DNA of 64,000 bases from an uncultured Streptococcus sp. (GCA_945864085.1 CAMBAD010000001.1:25472-89471); one strand, 5' to 3'; shown: positions 19,636-33,729, numbered from the stretch's first letter. Notes: generated by a model from the letters alone, not told the origin. Program-made: numbers and translations.

Positions 19636-21038
19636 CCCTCCATTTCATAGGCAATCAGTCTGTTGAGTTCGACTGCGTATTCCATTGGGAGTTCTTTGGT
19701 GAATGGTTCGACAAAGCCCATGACAATCATCTCTGTGGCTTCGGATTCGGATAGGCCACGGCTCATGAGGTAATAGAGCTGCTCTTCTGAGATTTTTGAT
19801 ACTTTTGCTTCGTGTTCGAGGGCCACTTGTGAGTTGTGGATTTCATTGAATGGAATGGTATCTGACTTAGAAATATCATCCATAATAATGGTGTCACACT
19901 CGATGTGACTGATTGACTTGGCTGAGTTTTTAGCAAAAGTGACTTGACCGCGGTAGTTGACTTCTCCACCGCCACGGGCAATGGATTTGGATACGATAGA
20001 CGATGAGGTCCGCGGTGCATTGTGAATCATCTTGGCACCGGTATCCTGTACCTGACCCTTGTTGGCAAAGGCAATGGACAACATGGTACCACGAGCTCCT
20101 TCGCCTTCCAAGTAAACCGCAGGGTATTTCATGGTCGTCTTAGCACCAAGGTTTCCGTCAATCCACTCAACTGTAGCATTTTTCTCAGCACGAGCACGCT
20201 TGGTTACTAGGTTATAAACGTTATCTGACCAGTTTTGAATAGTGGTGTAACGCATATAGGCACCTTCGTGGGCAATAATTTCCACAATAGCTGCGTGGAG
20301 ACTAGCCGTTGAGTACGTCGGAGCGGTACAGCCTTCTACATAGTGAACGCTTGCTCCTTCATCCACGATAATGAGGGTGCGTTCAAACTGACCTGTTCCC
20401 TCGTTGTTGATACGGAAATAGGTTTGGAGTGGAATATCCAATTTAACGCCTTTTGGTACGTAGATGAAGGTCCCACCTGACCAAACCGCTGAGTTGAGGG
20501 CAGCTAGTTTATTATCTGACGGCGGAACGAGTTTTCCAAAATATTTTTTGAAGATTTCTGGGTGTTCCTTGAGGGCTGTGTCGGTATCTGTAAAGATAAT
20601 GCCGTGCTTGTCGTACTCTTCCTTCATGTTGTGGTAGACCACTTCTGATTCGTACTGGGCAGAAGCTCCTGCCAGGTAAGCACGCTCAGCTTCTGGAATA
20701 CCAATGCGTTCAAAGGTTTCTTTGATTTTGTCTGGTACATCGTCCCAGCTGCGCGCTGGCTTATCTGACGGTTTTTGATAGTAAACAATGTCATCAAAAT
20801 CCAGTTCAGACAAGTCGGCTCCCCAAGTCTGCATAGGCATTTTCTTGAAGGTTTCGTAGGATTTCAAACGGAATTCCAACATCCATTCAGGCTCGCCTTT
20901 GATACGGGACATTTCGCGAATGACATCTTCACTCAAGCCCTTACCAGTCGAAGCCACCAGTTCCACGTTCTCATCATGGAAACCGAATTTGTATTCCCCA
21001 AGGTCAATCGGGGTAGGTTCAATTCTTTCTTCTGACAT
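19623..21038 (-). CDS. sufB: Fe-S cluster assembly protein SufB
   Basis: [54 protein letters not shown]. Confidence 0.96.
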   Translation of the reverse strand: MSEERIEPTPIDLGEYKFGFHDENVELVASTGKGLSEDVIREMSRIKGEPEWMLEFRLKSYETFKKMPMQTWGADLSELDFDDIVYYQKPSDKPARSWDDVPDKIKETFERIGIPEAERAYLAGASAQYESEVVYHNMKEEYDKHGIIFTDTDTALKEHPEIFKKYFGKLVPPSDNKLAALNSAVWSGGTFIYVPKGVKLDIPLQTYFRINNEGTGQFERTLIIVDEGASVHYVEGCTAPTYSTASLHAAIVEIIAHEGAYMRYTTIQNWSDNVYNLVTKRARAEKNATVEWIDGNLGAKTTMKYPAVYLEGEGARGTMLSIAFANKGQVQDTGAKMIHNAPRTSSSIVSKSIARGGGEVNYRGQVTFAKNSAKSISHIECDTIIMDDISKSDTIPFNEIHNSQVALEHEAKVSKISEEQLYYLMSRGLSESEATEMIVMGFVEPFTKELPMEYAVELNRLIAYEMEGSVG

Positions 21039-21175
21039 AATATAAGATTTTAAGCCCAAAAAGTATGAAAATAGTAGTTACACCCTCTTCAATGCTTGCT
21101 GAGCCTGTTCAATTCCAATCAGAAACTGAACAATCCTTTCTGTATGATTTTCGTTTTTTGTTTATTCGTTGGTGC

Positions 21176-23404
<2,229 letters not shown>

Positions 23405-23417
23405 CTACTCTATCCGC

Positions 23418-24680
23418 TTATCTCTTTGTCAATGTGTCTTCAATCACTGCAATCATTTCATCGCGGACTTCCTTGACTGGGATTTCAGTGATGACCGCGC
23501 CTAGGAAGCCGCGAATAACGAGGCGTTCCGCTGTTGCTCGGTCCAAGCCGCGGCTCATGAGATAGTACATATCCTCTGGATCCACCTGACCAATAGAGGC
23601 TGCGTGTCCAGCTGTAACTTCGTTCTCGTCAATGAGAAGGATTGGGTTGGCGTCGGAACGTGCCTTGTCAGACAGCATGAGGACACGGCTTTCCTGCTGG
23701 GCATCCGCACCTTTGGCACCACGAACAATGTGGCCGATACCGTTGAAGGTCAGGGTCCCATGTTCAAGGATAACCCCATGTTGCAGGATGTGACCGACGG
23801 AGTTGTTACCGTAGTTGGTCACACGAGTATCAACGCCCTGGACCTGACGACCTGATGAAAGACCAACAACCTTAAGGTTGGCATGACTGCCATTTCCTTT
23901 CAAATCCGTATCCAAATCCGCCACAACATTGCCCTTATTGAGCAAACCAATGGCCCAGTCAATGCTAGCATCATTCCCGAGATAGCCACGGCGGTTGAGG
24001 TAGGTATCCAAATGCTTACCAAGGCGGTCAATAGCCGCAAACTTGATTTGGCTACCAGCAAGGGCAATCACTTCTACCAGAATGTTGGCTGAAGTTGCCA
24101 CTGCTCCGTCACCCAGACTTTCAAAGCGTTCTAGGTAATTGAGCTTGGTATTTTTTCCAGCGATGATGAGAACACGCTTGTTAAAGGCAACTGGACTGGT
24201 GCTGTCTTGGTAGAAGATACCTTCAACTGGCTGGTCGATTTCAACATTATCTGGCACGTAGAGGACAGCTGTTGCGTTAAAATAAGCGGTGTTGTAAGCT
24301 GCCAATTTGTGCTCGTCATAGGCTACAGCAGAGCCGAGATATTTTTCAAGCACATCTGGAATGACGTCCATGGCTGAGGCAAAGTCTGTGAAGACCACGC
24401 CTTTTTCTACAAGGTCGGCTGGTAATTGTTCTAGGACAGTTTGACTGCCAACCTGTACCAGCATGGGATTGTCACCGATAACGGTAAAATCTGGAACTGC
24501 TCCGATTTCATCATTTGTGGCTAGGCTTCCGTCGCCCAGATTCCAACGGTGAAACTTGACCCGCTCGATAACCGGCAAGTCCAGCTCTGCTATTTTGTCA
24601 AAAGCCTTAAGACGCAGGTCTGTCAACCAAGTTGGTTCTGCCTGCAAGGCTGAAAATTCTTGAATTTTTTCTTTGGTCAT
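23418..24680 (-). CDS. sufD: Fe-S cluster assembly protein SufD
   Basis: SufBD family, [25 protein letters not shown]; start MTKEKIQEF 17 bp after sufC. Confidence 0.95.
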   Translation of the reverse strand: MTKEKIQEFSALQAEPTWLTDLRLKAFDKIAELDLPVIERVKFHRWNLGDGSLATNDEIGAVPDFTVIGDNPMLVQVGSQTVLEQLPADLVEKGVVFTDFASAMDVIPDVLEKYLGSAVAYDEHKLAAYNTAYFNATAVLYVPDNVEIDQPVEGIFYQDSTSPVAFNKRVLIIAGKNTKLNYLERFESLGDGAVATSANILVEVIALAGSQIKFAAIDRLGKHLDTYLNRRGYLGNDASIDWAIGLLNKGNVVADLDTDLKGNGSHANLKVVGLSSGRQVQGVDTRVTNYGNNSVGHILQHGVILEHGTLTFNGIGHIVRGAKGADAQQESRVLMLSDKARSDANPILLIDENEVTAGHAASIGQVDPEDMYYLMSRGLDRATAERLVIRGFLGAVITEIPVKEVRDEMIAVIEDTLTKR

Positions 24681-24696
24681 AGCTTCCTCCAAAGAC

Positions 24697-25470
24697 TTAA
24701 ATGTCATCTTCTTTGTAGTCAATGCCAAGCTCAGCTGCGACTTGGACATAACCTTCTTTTTCCAAGCGTTGTGCCAATTCTGGTCCGCCTGAAAGCACGA
24801 CACGGCCCTCCATCATGACATGGACAACGTCAGGGGTGATGTAGTTGAGTAAGCGTTGGTAGTGGGTGATAATCATGGCACCGAAACCTTGGCCACGCAT
24901 AGCATTAATACCTTTTGACACGACTTTAAGGGCATCGATGTCCAAGCCTGAATCAATCTCGTCAAGAAGAGCAAAAGTAGGTTCCAACATGAGTAATTGC
25001 AGGATTTCATTGCGTTTTTTCTCACCACCTGAGAAACCTTCGTTGAGGTAACGCTCTGCCATTTCCTCTTTCATGTTGAGGAGTTCCATTTTTTCATCCA
25101 ACTTGGTGATGAAGTCACGGACAGAAATCTTGTCCTCATCTTCCTTGCCAGCGTTCATAGCTGCACGAAGGAATTCTGCGTTGGTAATCCCTGGGATTTC
25201 TGATGGGTATTGCATGGCCAAGAAAAGTCCCATGCGGGCACGCTCGTCCACTTCCAATTCTAAGATGTTGACACCGTCAAACAAGACTTCCCCTTGGGTC
25301 ACTTCGTAGCTAGGATTACCCATGATGGCTGCTGAAAGGGTTGATTTCCCTGTTCCGTTCGGTCCCATGATAGCGGCGATTTCCCCTGTTTTGAGGGTCA
25401 AGTTGACACCTTTCAGGATTTCCTTGCCTTCGATTTCCACATGAAGGTCTTTGATTTCTAATACTGACAT
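24697..25470 (-). CDS. sufC: Fe-S cluster assembly ATPase SufC
   Basis: GPNGTGKSTLSAAIMG, FSGGEKKRNEILQLL, LLDEIDSGLDIDALK. Confidence 0.97.
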   Translation of the reverse strand: MSVLEIKDLHVEIEGKEILKGVNLTLKTGEIAAIMGPNGTGKSTLSAAIMGNPSYEVTQGEVLFDGVNILELEVDERARMGLFLAMQYPSEIPGITNAEFLRAAMNAGKEDEDKISVRDFITKLDEKMELLNMKEEMAERYLNEGFSGGEKKRNEILQLLMLEPTFALLDEIDSGLDIDALKVVSKGINAMRGQGFGAMIITHYQRLLNYITPDVVHVMMEGRVVLSGGPELAQRLEKEGYVQVAAELGIDYKEDDI

Positions 25471-25508
25471 GCTGGTCTCCTTTGTTTATTATCTTTCTAA
25501 TTATACCA

Positions 25509-25532
25509 AAAAAGAGCCTTGAAGGCTCCTTC
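25509..25532 (-). terminator. Terminator between rgpG-like gene and sufC
   Basis: aaaaaagagccttgaaggctcc, reads ggagccttcaaggctctttttt on minus strand. Confidence 0.8.
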
Positions 25533-25546
25533 TGCGTCCGATAGAT

Positions 25547-26731
25547 TTACTTCTGTTTTTTTGAGTGCTGCTTTATAGCCCTTTTTTCCTTCCAGCCAGC
25601 GATGATTTCCTGACGGTAACCGCTATTGCCAATGAAGCGAAGAGCATTGAGAAGCGGGGTACGATTTTCACCAAAAATCCCTATCAGCTCACTCATGAGC
25701 AGCACTCCCAACAAGAGCCCAATCACCAAGAGGGTTCCCCCAATGCGACTAGATACATTGAGCAAGAGAGATGTCAATGAAAAAATGAAGGAAATGGCGT
25801 AAATCACCAGCACCGTCCCACGATGGGTCAAGCCCATGGACAACAAGCGATGGTGGAGGTGCATGCGGTCTGCTTCATATATCTTCTGACCAGATAATTT
25901 CCGGCGAATAATGGCTACGACCGTATCGGTAATCGGCACTCCCAAGATAATCATCGGCGTCACGACTGCGACCGCGGTGGAATTTTTTAAGCCCTGAAGA
26001 GACAGGACACCAATCATAAAGCCAATAAAGAGGGCGCCTGTATCTCCTAGATAGATGATGGCCGGGTGATAATTATAGGGAAGAAAACCCGCTATCGCTG
26101 CCACCAACACAAAAATCGTTACACTCAGAAAGACATTGCTGTCGCGGAGGAAAAAGTAGGAGACAATCCCCATGGTTGTCAAGGAAATAATGGAAACACC
26201 TGAAACCAAGCCATCCAGGCCATCAATCAGATTGACCGCATTCGTAATGGACACAATCCACAAAACAGTCAGGAAAAAGGAAATCCATTCTGGAAAAGGG
26301 ACAAATGGCCCACCAAAAGGAAACTTGAAGCCGTGGAAATGAAAATCTGTAAAGAACCAAATGACCGAAGCCGCTGCCACGATTCCCAGCATCTTCGGCA
26401 AAGGCTTCAATTCCTTAACATCATCAATAAGACCTGTCAACACGACAAGACCACCAGCCAAAACCAGGGGCCAGACATAATCAAAATAGGTTCCTTGATA
26501 ATCCACACGGGTGACAATCATCGGCAAAAAACCAAGAGTCGCCACTGCAAAGGCAAAAAAGACCGCTAGACCTCCCGCAGAAGGCATGGGTACCTTATTG
26601 ATCCGTCGTGCATTAGGATTATCGACTGCGCCAATACGAAAGGCCAGAAACCGAACCAAGGGAGTTGCGATAGCGGCCAAAATCACAGTCGAAATAACAA
26701 CAATAATATACTTCAGAGCAAATGGAATCAT
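25547..26731 (-). CDS. Polyprenyl-phosphate GlcNAc-1-phosphate transferase (WecA/TagO/RgpG-like)
   Basis: NARRINKVPMPSAGGLAVFFAF, VNLIDGLDGLVSG, IYLGDTGALFIGF; next to mecA and suf. Confidence 0.92.
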   Translation of the reverse strand: MIPFALKYIIVVISTVILAAIATPLVRFLAFRIGAVDNPNARRINKVPMPSAGGLAVFFAFAVATLGFLPMIVTRVDYQGTYFDYVWPLVLAGGLVVLTGLIDDVKELKPLPKMLGIVAAASVIWFFTDFHFHGFKFPFGGPFVPFPEWISFFLTVLWIVSITNAVNLIDGLDGLVSGVSIISLTTMGIVSYFFLRDSNVFLSVTIFVLVAAIAGFLPYNYHPAIIYLGDTGALFIGFMIGVLSLQGLKNSTAVAVVTPMIILGVPITDTVVAIIRRKLSGQKIYEADRMHLHHRLLSMGLTHRGTVLVIYAISFIFSLTSLLLNVSSRIGGTLLVIGLLLGVLLMSELIGIFGENRTPLLNALRFIGNSGYRQEIIAGWKEKRAIKQHSKKQK

Positions 26732-27447
26732 GCCAGCTGAACCTTCCTCAGCTCTTCAATCGCATCCTGCAAGAGCAGGGCAATTCCATGTTCTTGCAAG
26801 ACCGGTCTCGTTAGCTTGGAATCTTTGGTAAATTCTATCATCCGTGACAAAATATAGTCTGGATATTGCCTAGAACGCTCTGCAATGCTGACTAGCACCG
26901 TCAGATAATAATGGCCATCCATCTTATACAGTTCCGATTCCTCAACAGGGTAGTCGATGGTGTCCACAAAAGCAATCACCTCCGTCAGGTCGGAAAACTC
27001 CAAAATATAGTAGATATACGGATCGTACCGTTCTTCACTTGCCTCAGCTTGCTCTACCTCTTCCAAATGCCGCACAGCCTTGTCATCACCTGCAGTCCGC
27101 TCGCGAATCGTCTGCTCCAAGGTTTTCAAGATCTCATCAGGTGTCATATTGGCAACATCTTCAAAGTTTGGCAAATCTGCCAACTCATCAAAATCTAAAT
27201 TCTTATCAATGTCCGATTTGGTGACAAAAATATCCACCTTATCCGGCTTTGGTGTCACACGAAAACTCAGCATGCCACTCTCACGGAAGGTCATAGGCAA
27301 TTCCAACTCATCCAAAACAGAGTAGAAAAAATCTTCCGTTTTTTCCTGCGGAATCAAAAAATCAGCGATTTCCATCCCACGCTCTTCTAAATCTTCCAAT
27401 AGTATCGTGATTTTCAAGGTTGAATCACTAATTTGTTTCATTTTCAT
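26728..27447 (-). CDS. mecA: Adaptor protein MecA
   Basis: MKMKQISDSTLKITILLEDLEERGMEIADFLIPQEKTEDFFYSVLDEL. Confidence 0.95.
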   Translation of the reverse strand: MKMKQISDSTLKITILLEDLEERGMEIADFLIPQEKTEDFFYSVLDELELPMTFRESGMLSFRVTPKPDKVDIFVTKSDIDKNLDFDELADLPNFEDVANMTPDEILKTLEQTIRERTAGDDKAVRHLEEVEQAEASEERYDPYIYYILEFSDLTEVIAFVDTIDYPVEESELYKMDGHYYLTVLVSIAERSRQYPDYILSRMIEFTKDSKLTRPVLQEHGIALLLQDAIEELRKVQLA

Positions 27448-27704
27448 AGGCGACCTCACTCTAACATCAGTATTACTGGTAACAAACTCTCAAAATCTCC
27501 TCCATGCACATATCCTAGACTTTCGCTAGTGCATGCTTGCAGCAGATTTTACCAAGTACGGTACCTGTCAATCGTATCCTTTTCCAGTTTTTAGTATGGC
27601 TCAGGTGAAATTTCTCCATCGTCTACTAAAAATAAACTGGATGATGAATCATTCTCATACAAATCTCCTACCATTATACTAAAACAGTTCCTGAAAGACA
27701 AAAG

Positions 27705-27726
27705 AAAAGCAGGAAAGCCTGCTTTA
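27705..27726 (-). terminator. Terminator at the end of uppP
   Basis: aaagcaggaaagcctgcttt. Confidence 0.7.
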
Positions 27727-28560
27727 GAAAATAAATGTCAAAAACGAATAAATCAGCAAAATAGCCCCAAGAATGATGCGGTAGTAGCCAAATACTGTAA
27801 AATCATTCTTCTTAACGTAGTCTGTTAAGAAGCGAATTGCGACGAGGGAAACAAGGTAGGCCGTCAGACTGGCCGCCAGCAGAATAAATACCTGCTCCAT
27901 AGTGAGGCTATTTCCATCAAGAAAATACTTAACAGCCTTCAAACCACTGTAGCCAAACATGGTTGGAATGGCTAAAAAGAAGGTAAAATCAGCTGCCACC
28001 GTCCGACTGGTTCCCAGAATAATGGCCCCTAAAATGGTCGCACCTGAACGACTGGTTCCTGGGACAATGCTGAGCACCTGAAAGCAACCAATCAGCAGAG
28101 CTGTCTTATACGGCAACTTAGCAAGAGTGGTCACACGAGGCTCCACATTTTTATTGCGCTGCTCAATCCAGATAAAGGCCACCCCATAAATCACCAAGGC
28201 AAGGGCGATGGGAACCATGTAGTTAAAATGCTTTTCAAACCAACTATCAAAGGGCAGGGCAATCAAAATAGATGGCACACAAGCAATCACCACCTTGGCC
28301 CAGAGTTGCCAGGTCAAGCGTACCTCCCTAGGACTTTTACCAGGCTGAAAAGGATTGAGACGCTTGAAATAAATGGTCATCACCGCCAATATAGCTCCCA
28401 GCTGGATGACAATATTAAACATTTCAATAAATTGACTGTCCTGCTTCAGCTGAATAAATTCCTGCACCAGAATAAGGTGCCCTGTAGAAGAGATTGGCAA
28501 CCATTCTGTAATTCCTTCAACGATACCAAAAAAGATAGCCTTTAAAATTTCTATTAGCAT
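27724..28560 (-). CDS. uppP: Undecaprenyl-diphosphatase UppP/BacA
   Basis: [38 protein letters not shown]. Confidence 0.96.
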   Translation of the reverse strand: MLIEILKAIFFGIVEGITEWLPISSTGHLILVQEFIQLKQDSQFIEMFNIVIQLGAILAVMTIYFKRLNPFQPGKSPREVRLTWQLWAKVVIACVPSILIALPFDSWFEKHFNYMVPIALALVIYGVAFIWIEQRNKNVEPRVTTLAKLPYKTALLIGCFQVLSIVPGTSRSGATILGAIILGTSRTVAADFTFFLAIPTMFGYSGLKAVKYFLDGNSLTMEQVFILLAASLTAYLVSLVAIRFLTDYVKKNDFTVFGYYRIILGAILLIYSFLTFIF

Positions 28561-28648
28561 AATCTACTCCTTTTGACTCTTGTTACCATTATAACACAAA
28601 TTAGGTAGTGAATAAAAAAATAATTTTATGAATAAAAACGCAGGAACA

Positions 28649-28677
28649 TTGAAATTTGTCAGAATTTTTTATACAAT
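28649..28677 (+). promoter_or_regulatory. Predicted promoter of amino-acid ABC operon
   Basis: TTGAAA-17 nt-TACAAT upstream of 28706. Confidence 0.5.
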
Positions 28678-28705
28678 AGTACAATACATTTTGTAAGGAG
28701 ACATT

Positions 28706-30268
28706 ATGAAACAGAAACTCAGCATCTTCCTGCTGGCGCTTCTTGCTGTTTTTAGCACGGTGACAGGCGTCAAAGCAGATGAATACCTCCGAGTTGGAAT
28801 GGAGGCTGCCTACGCTCCCTTCAACTGGACCCAGGAAGACGACAGCAACGGAGCAGTTCCCATTGAGGGAACCAATCAGTTTGCCAACGGATACGATGTC
28901 CAAGTTGCCAAAAAAATTGCCGCGGCCTTGGACAAGGAACTCCTAGTGGTGAAAACCAAGTGGGAAGGTCTTGTCCCTGCCCTAACCTCTGGTAAAATCG
29001 ATATGATTATCGCCGGAATGAGTCCGACAGAGGAACGAAAAAAGGAAATCGCCTTTTCAGACAGCTACTACACCAGCGAGCCTGTCATGGTCGTAGCTCG
29101 AGAAGGGCAATTTGCAAATGCCACAAGTATCTCGGATTTTGCTGGTGCTAACATCACTGCCCAGCAGGGAGTTTGGCATGTGGATCTCCTGCCCCAGTTG
29201 GAAGGAGCAGTTATCCAAACACCGATGGGTGACTTTTCACAAATGCGCCAAGCCCTTGCTTCAGGCATTATTGACGCCTACATCTCCGAACGCCCAGAAG
29301 CACTGACCGCTGAAGCAGCCAACAAGGCCTTTAAAATGCTGACCCTCGACCCTGGATTTGAGGTTTCACCATCCGATGCTGAAATTGCTGTCGGCATGCG
29401 CAAGGATGACGAGCGAATTGAGCAAGTCAACCAAGCCTTGGCAGCCTTTTCTGAAGAAGAACAAGTGGCTCTCATGGACCAAATGATTGAGAACCAGCCT
29501 GTAGAAGAAGCAACAGAGGAAGAACCTTCCTTCATTACTCAGGTATGGAATATTGTTGTCAATAACTGGCAGCAGCTCCTACGCGGGACTGGCATGACCT
29601 TGCTGATTTCTATTTTAGGAACTGTCATTGGGACAGGTATCGGTCTTCTAATCGGTGTCTTCCGTACTGCACCAACGGCCAGCAGCAAAGCTATGGCCAT
29701 TGTCCAAAAAGTCCTAGGCTGGCTCATCAACATTTACATTGAAGTCTTCCGTGGCACACCGATGATTGTACAATCTATGGTTATCTACTACGGGACTGCC
29801 CAAGCCTTTGGCCTCAACCTTGACCGCACCTTGGCAGCGATTTTTATCGTCTCTATTAACACAGGTGCTTATATGAGCGAAATTGTCCGCGGTGGTATCT
29901 TCGCTGTTGATAAGGGACAATTTGAAGCCGCAACTGCTCTCGGTTTTACCCATAACCAGACCATGCGCAAGATTGTACTGCCACAGGTGATCCGCAATAT
30001 CCTGCCAGCTACTGGTAATGAATTTGTCATCAATATCAAGGACACATCTGTATTGAATGTCATTTCCGTTGTGGAACTCTACTTCTCTGGAAACACCGTC
30101 GCAACACAGACCTATCAATACTTCCAGACCTTTACTGTCATTGCCATCATCTACTTTATCCTGACCTTCACTGTCACCCGTATCCTACGCGCGATTGAAA
30201 AAGGCTTCGATATGGATAACTACACAACAGGTGCCAACCAAATGCAAACGGAGGTGCTTCATGACTAA
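28706..30268 (+). CDS. Amino-acid ABC transporter substrate-binding/permease fusion protein
   Basis: Signal peptide, SBP family 3 domain, then His/Glu/Gln/Arg-type permease domain ([33 protein letters not shown]). Confidence 0.94.
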   Translation: MKQKLSIFLLALLAVFSTVTGVKADEYLRVGMEAAYAPFNWTQEDDSNGAVPIEGTNQFANGYDVQVAKKIAAALDKELLVVKTKWEGLVPALTSGKIDMIIAGMSPTEERKKEIAFSDSYYTSEPVMVVAREGQFANATSISDFAGANITAQQGVWHVDLLPQLEGAVIQTPMGDFSQMRQALASGIIDAYISERPEALTAEAANKAFKMLTLDPGFEVSPSDAEIAVGMRKDDERIEQVNQALAAFSEEEQVALMDQMIENQPVEEATEEEPSFITQVWNIVVNNWQQLLRGTGMTLLISILGTVIGTGIGLLIGVFRTAPTASSKAMAIVQKVLGWLINIYIEVFRGTPMIVQSMVIYYGTAQAFGLNLDRTLAAIFIVSINTGAYMSEIVRGGIFAVDKGQFEAATALGFTHNQTMRKIVLPQVIRNILPATGNEFVINIKDTSVLNVISVVELYFSGNTVATQTYQYFQTFTVIAIIYFILTFTVTRILRAIEKGFDMDNYTTGANQMQTEVLHD

Positions 30269-31004
30269 GAATATCGTCCTCGAAATCAAGAATTTAAAAA
30301 AATCTTTCGGACAAAACCAAGTCCTAAAGGACATCTCAGTTACCGTTGAAAAAGGAGAGGTCATTTCCATCATCGGCTCATCAGGCTCTGGAAAATCAAC
30401 CTTCCTACGCTCTATCAACCTCTTAGAAACTCCTACAGAGGGACAAATCCTTTACCACGGCCAAGATGTCTTAGCCAAAGGCTACAATCTCACTGCCTAT
30501 CGCGAAAAGCTGGGCATGGTCTTCCAGTCCTTCAACCTCTTTAACAATCTCAATGTCTTGGAAAATGCGATTGTGGCACAAACTACCGTCCTCAAACGCG
30601 ACCGAGCAGAAGCTGAGAAAATTGCCAAAGAAAACCTCAACCGCGTTGGTATGACGGAACAGTATTGGACTGCTAAGCCGAGCCAACTTTCCGGAGGACA
30701 AAAGCAACGGGTCGCCATTGCTCGCGCCCTATCTGTCAATCCAGAAGTCATCCTCTTTGATGAACCAACTTCTGCCCTAGATCCTGAAATGGTTGGCGAA
30801 GTGTTAAAAACAATGAAAGACTTGGCAAAATCTGGCCTAACCATGCTCATTGTCACACATGAGATGGAATTTGCCCGCGATGTCTCTGACCGTGTTATCT
30901 TCATGGACAAAGGCCTTATCGCCGAAGAAGGAAGTCCTCAACAAATTTTCGAGGATCCCCAAGAAGAACGCACACGCACCTTCCTCCAACGTTTCCTCGG
31001 ATAA
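30261..31004 (+). CDS. Amino-acid ABC transporter ATP-binding protein (GlnQ-like)
   Basis: [46 protein letters not shown]. Confidence 0.95.
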   Translation: MTKNIVLEIKNLKKSFGQNQVLKDISVTVEKGEVISIIGSSGSGKSTFLRSINLLETPTEGQILYHGQDVLAKGYNLTAYREKLGMVFQSFNLFNNLNVLENAIVAQTTVLKRDRAEAEKIAKENLNRVGMTEQYWTAKPSQLSGGQKQRVAIARALSVNPEVILFDEPTSALDPEMVGEVLKTMKDLAKSGLTMLIVTHEMEFARDVSDRVIFMDKGLIAEEGSPQQIFEDPQEERTRTFLQRFLG

Positions 31005-31217
31005 TTCCCTGCTCAATGCAAATCCTTCCTAGGCAGCAAGCTGTCAGACCCTACTGAAGTTTGATACCGCCCATACAGCAACTATTGATTGTCCTTCTCT
31101 CCCTACCAATAAAGAGAATGTCACACAAATATAATAAGCCTAGCAATCTGTTCCAAAGACCTGACTGCTGGGCTTTTTTTATACTGTAGCGCTAAGAAAA
31201 AGACCTTGTGGCAAAAC

Positions 31218-31245
31218 AAAAAAGAGTTCACAACGAACTCTTTTT
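31218..31245. terminator. Bidirectional terminator
   Basis: aaaaagagttcacaacgaactcttttt. Confidence 0.85.
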
Positions 31246-31268
31246 GCTAATTCAACAAGAAGTTGCGA

Positions 31269-31478
31269 TTAGTTTTCAAATTTCTTATGATTTTTGTCGT
31301 AAAAATCAATCAAACCCAATGCAGTCGCAAATGAGATGTTATCGATTTTAGCGCGGCCTTGCGCAAGAGCAATAACTGACATTTCACGAGCATTTGTCTC
31401 TTTACTGATACGGTAACCAGTGATTTTCTTTTCACGGACCCAATTTACCACTGCGGCAACTTTTTCGTAACTGGTCAT
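31269..31478 (-). CDS. Small HTH-like protein (69 aa)
   Basis: ITGYRISKETNAREMSVIALAQGRAKIDNISFATALGLIDFY resembles a stand-alone Cro/CI-type helix-turn-helix. Confidence 0.65.
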   Translation of the reverse strand: MTSYEKVAAVVNWVREKKITGYRISKETNAREMSVIALAQGRAKIDNISFATALGLIDFYDKNHKKFEN

Positions 31479-31566
31479 GAGAAGCCCCTTTCTATTTTAT
31501 TCGTGCAACTAAGTATAATATGGAATAGCACATTTTGTCAAGTAAATTGTTCGGTTTTTGCTAAAT

Positions 31567-32469
31567 TTACTTAACTTTCAATGCTGACAATATTTGAGTA
31601 CGGATATCCTCGACTCCCTCCGGGTTGCCCGGTAGGAAAATTGTATTATTACCTCCTTGCGCAAAATTATTTAAAGTGTCCAGATATTGGTTAGTCAGTA
31701 AGATAGACATAATCTGCTCTTCTGAGAGGCTGACATTGGATTCTTTCAGCTCGCGGATCGAATCTGCCAATCCATCCACAATGGCCTTCCGCTGTTGCGC
31801 AATACCGACCCCGTGCAGGCGGTCTTTCTCGGCTTCTGCTTCGGCCGCTGTTACAATCTTAATCTTGTCAGCTTCTGCCAATTCCTGGGCTGCTACCCGT
31901 TTCCGTTGGGCAGCGTTGATTTCGTTCATTGATTGCTTGACCTCGGCATCTGGTTCTACCTTGGTAATCAAGGTTTTAACAATGACATAACCGTAGGTCG
32001 ACATTTCTTCTGCCACCTGCTTTTGCACCTCAAGGGCAATTTCATCCTTTTTCTCAAACAATTCATCCAAGGTCAATTTGGGAACTGATGAACGCAGGGC
32101 GTCTTCGATATAGGATTTTATCTGAGCTTCTGGGTGCATGAGTTTGTAGTAGGCATCAGTGACATTTTGCTCATTTACCCGATACTGGGTGGCAACATTC
32201 ATGGTAACAAAGACGTTATCCTGCGTTTTTGTTTCCACGATAATTTCGCTTTGGAGCATACGGAGTTGAATCCGCGCAGCGATGACATCAACTCCAAAAG
32301 GAATTTTAAAATTGATACCTGAAGCAGATGTCTTCTGATAACGACCAAAGCGCTCGATAATAGCTACTGTCTGCTGCTTGACCACATAGAGGCCTGAGAC
32401 AATCAAAATCAAAGCGATAAATACAAAGAACAAGAAACCGCCGATAAAAATAAATGGACCAAGTACCAT
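31567..32469 (-). CDS. SPFH/band 7 (stomatin/prohibitin) family protein
   Basis: VVKQQTVAIIERFGRYQKTSASGINFKIPFGVDVIAARIQLR...AEKDRLHGVGIAQQRKAIVDGL. Confidence 0.94.
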   Translation of the reverse strand: MVLGPFIFIGGFLFFVFIALILIVSGLYVVKQQTVAIIERFGRYQKTSASGINFKIPFGVDVIAARIQLRMLQSEIIVETKTQDNVFVTMNVATQYRVNEQNVTDAYYKLMHPEAQIKSYIEDALRSSVPKLTLDELFEKKDEIALEVQKQVAEEMSTYGYVIVKTLITKVEPDAEVKQSMNEINAAQRKRVAAQELAEADKIKIVTAAEAEAEKDRLHGVGIAQQRKAIVDGLADSIRELKESNVSLSEEQIMSILLTNQYLDTLNNFAQGGNNTIFLPGNPEGVEDIRTQILSALKVK

Positions 32470-32478
32470 AATTTCCTC

Positions 32479-33729
32479 CTAAACGAGCATTTTATAAAGA
32501 GAATCATTCTCATGCAAATTGATATATTGCGGATCAAAGCCTTCTAAGCGGCTGATAAAATCAGCGTAGTCATGCTTATCACCAAGGGCAATCCCGATCA
32601 ATACCGGACCAGTCCCCTTATTGGCACGTTTGATATACTCAAATCGAGTAATATCATCGTTTGGCCCCAAAATATGGTTTACAAACTCGCGTAAGGCACC
32701 CGGTCTTTGAGGGAAATTGACAACGAAATAATGCTTGACCCCTTCATAAATAAGGGCACGTTCTTCCATTTCAGGCATGCGGTTAATATCATTATTGCCT
32801 CCTGAAATGATACAGCAGATGGTCTGCCCCTTGATTTGGTCTTTCAAGACTTCGAGGGCTGCTATGGCTGCTGCTCCAGCTGGTTCTGCAACGACTCCTA
32901 ATTTAGAATATAGGTCCAAGATTGTCTCTGAAATCCAGCCTTCATCCACCCCGATCAGTTGATCAACATATTTTCGGGCAACTTCATAGGTGGATTTGCC
33001 GACTTTTTGGACCGCTATCCCATCTGCAAACTTATCAATTTCAGGTAATTTCACAGGACGGCCTTTGTCAAAAGCAGCCTTCATAGAGCGGGCTCCGCTG
33101 GCCTCCACTCCAACGATTTTCACTTCTGGTGCCTGGTCTTTAAAATAAGCAGACACTCCTGCAATGAGACCGCCACCACCGACTGGAACCAACAACTGAT
33201 CAAAACTGATGGATTGTTCCTGGGCCTCATCTAAAATTTCATAGGCGACTGTTCCCTGGCCAGCTTGAACATTGGCGTCATCAAAGGGGTCAATAAATAC
33301 TTTTCCTGTTTCCTGAGTGAAGGCTTGGGCAGCACTTGCGGATTCATCAAAGGTATCTCCAACCAAGCGTATCGTCACATAGTCACCGCCAAAAAATTTG
33401 ACCTGACTAATCTTTTGTTGCGGTGTTGTGATGGGCATAAAGATGGTGGCAGGAATCTGCATTTCTTGACAGGTATAGGCTACACCTTGGGCATGGTTGC
33501 CCGCCGAGGCGCAGACTACTCCGCGTTCTTTTGCCTCTTCTGGTAGCTGGGAGATAGCATAATAAGCCCCCCGTATTTTAAAGGAACGCACCCGCTGTTC
33601 ATTTTCCCTTTTTAGATAGATGTTCGCCCCATAACGCTCAGATAGATAGCGATTATAGTCTAGGGGGGTGCGAACAACAACATCTTTCAGAACAGAATAT
33701 GCCTGCTCTACATTTCTTGCTGAAATCAT
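32479..33729 (-). CDS. ilvA: Threonine deaminase IlvA
   Basis: LKRENEQRVRSFKIRGAYYAI, SAGNHAQGVA, VPVGGGGLIAGVS; C-terminal ACT-like domain. Confidence 0.95.
   Translation of the reverse strand: MISARNVEQAYSVLKDVVVRTPLDYNRYLSERYGANIYLKRENEQRVRSFKIRGAYYAISQLPEEAKERGVVCASAGNHAQGVAYTCQEMQIPATIFMPITTPQQKISQVKFFGGDYVTIRLVGDTFDESASAAQAFTQETGKVFIDPFDDANVQAGQGTVAYEILDEAQEQSISFDQLLVPVGGGGLIAGVSAYFKDQAPEVKIVGVEASGARSMKAAFDKGRPVKLPEIDKFADGIAVQKVGKSTYEVARKYVDQLIGVDEGWISETILDLYSKLGVVAEPAGAAAIAALEVLKDQIKGQTICCIISGGNNDINRMPEMEERALIYEGVKHYFVVNFPQRPGALREFVNHILGPNDDITRFEYIKRANKGTGPVLIGIALGDKHDYADFISRLEGFDPQYINLHENDSLYKMLV

Noticed and set aside
28654-28668. Possible CodY box before the amino-acid ABC transporter
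   Set aside because: About 4 mismatches to the consensus and overlaps an ordinary promoter; too weak.
29714-30118. 134-aa minus-strand ORF
   Set aside because: Antisense to the ABC substrate-binding/permease fusion gene.
28706-30268. Substrate-binding/permease fusion as a novel architecture
   Set aside because: This fusion is a well-known arrangement in streptococcal glutamine-type transporters.
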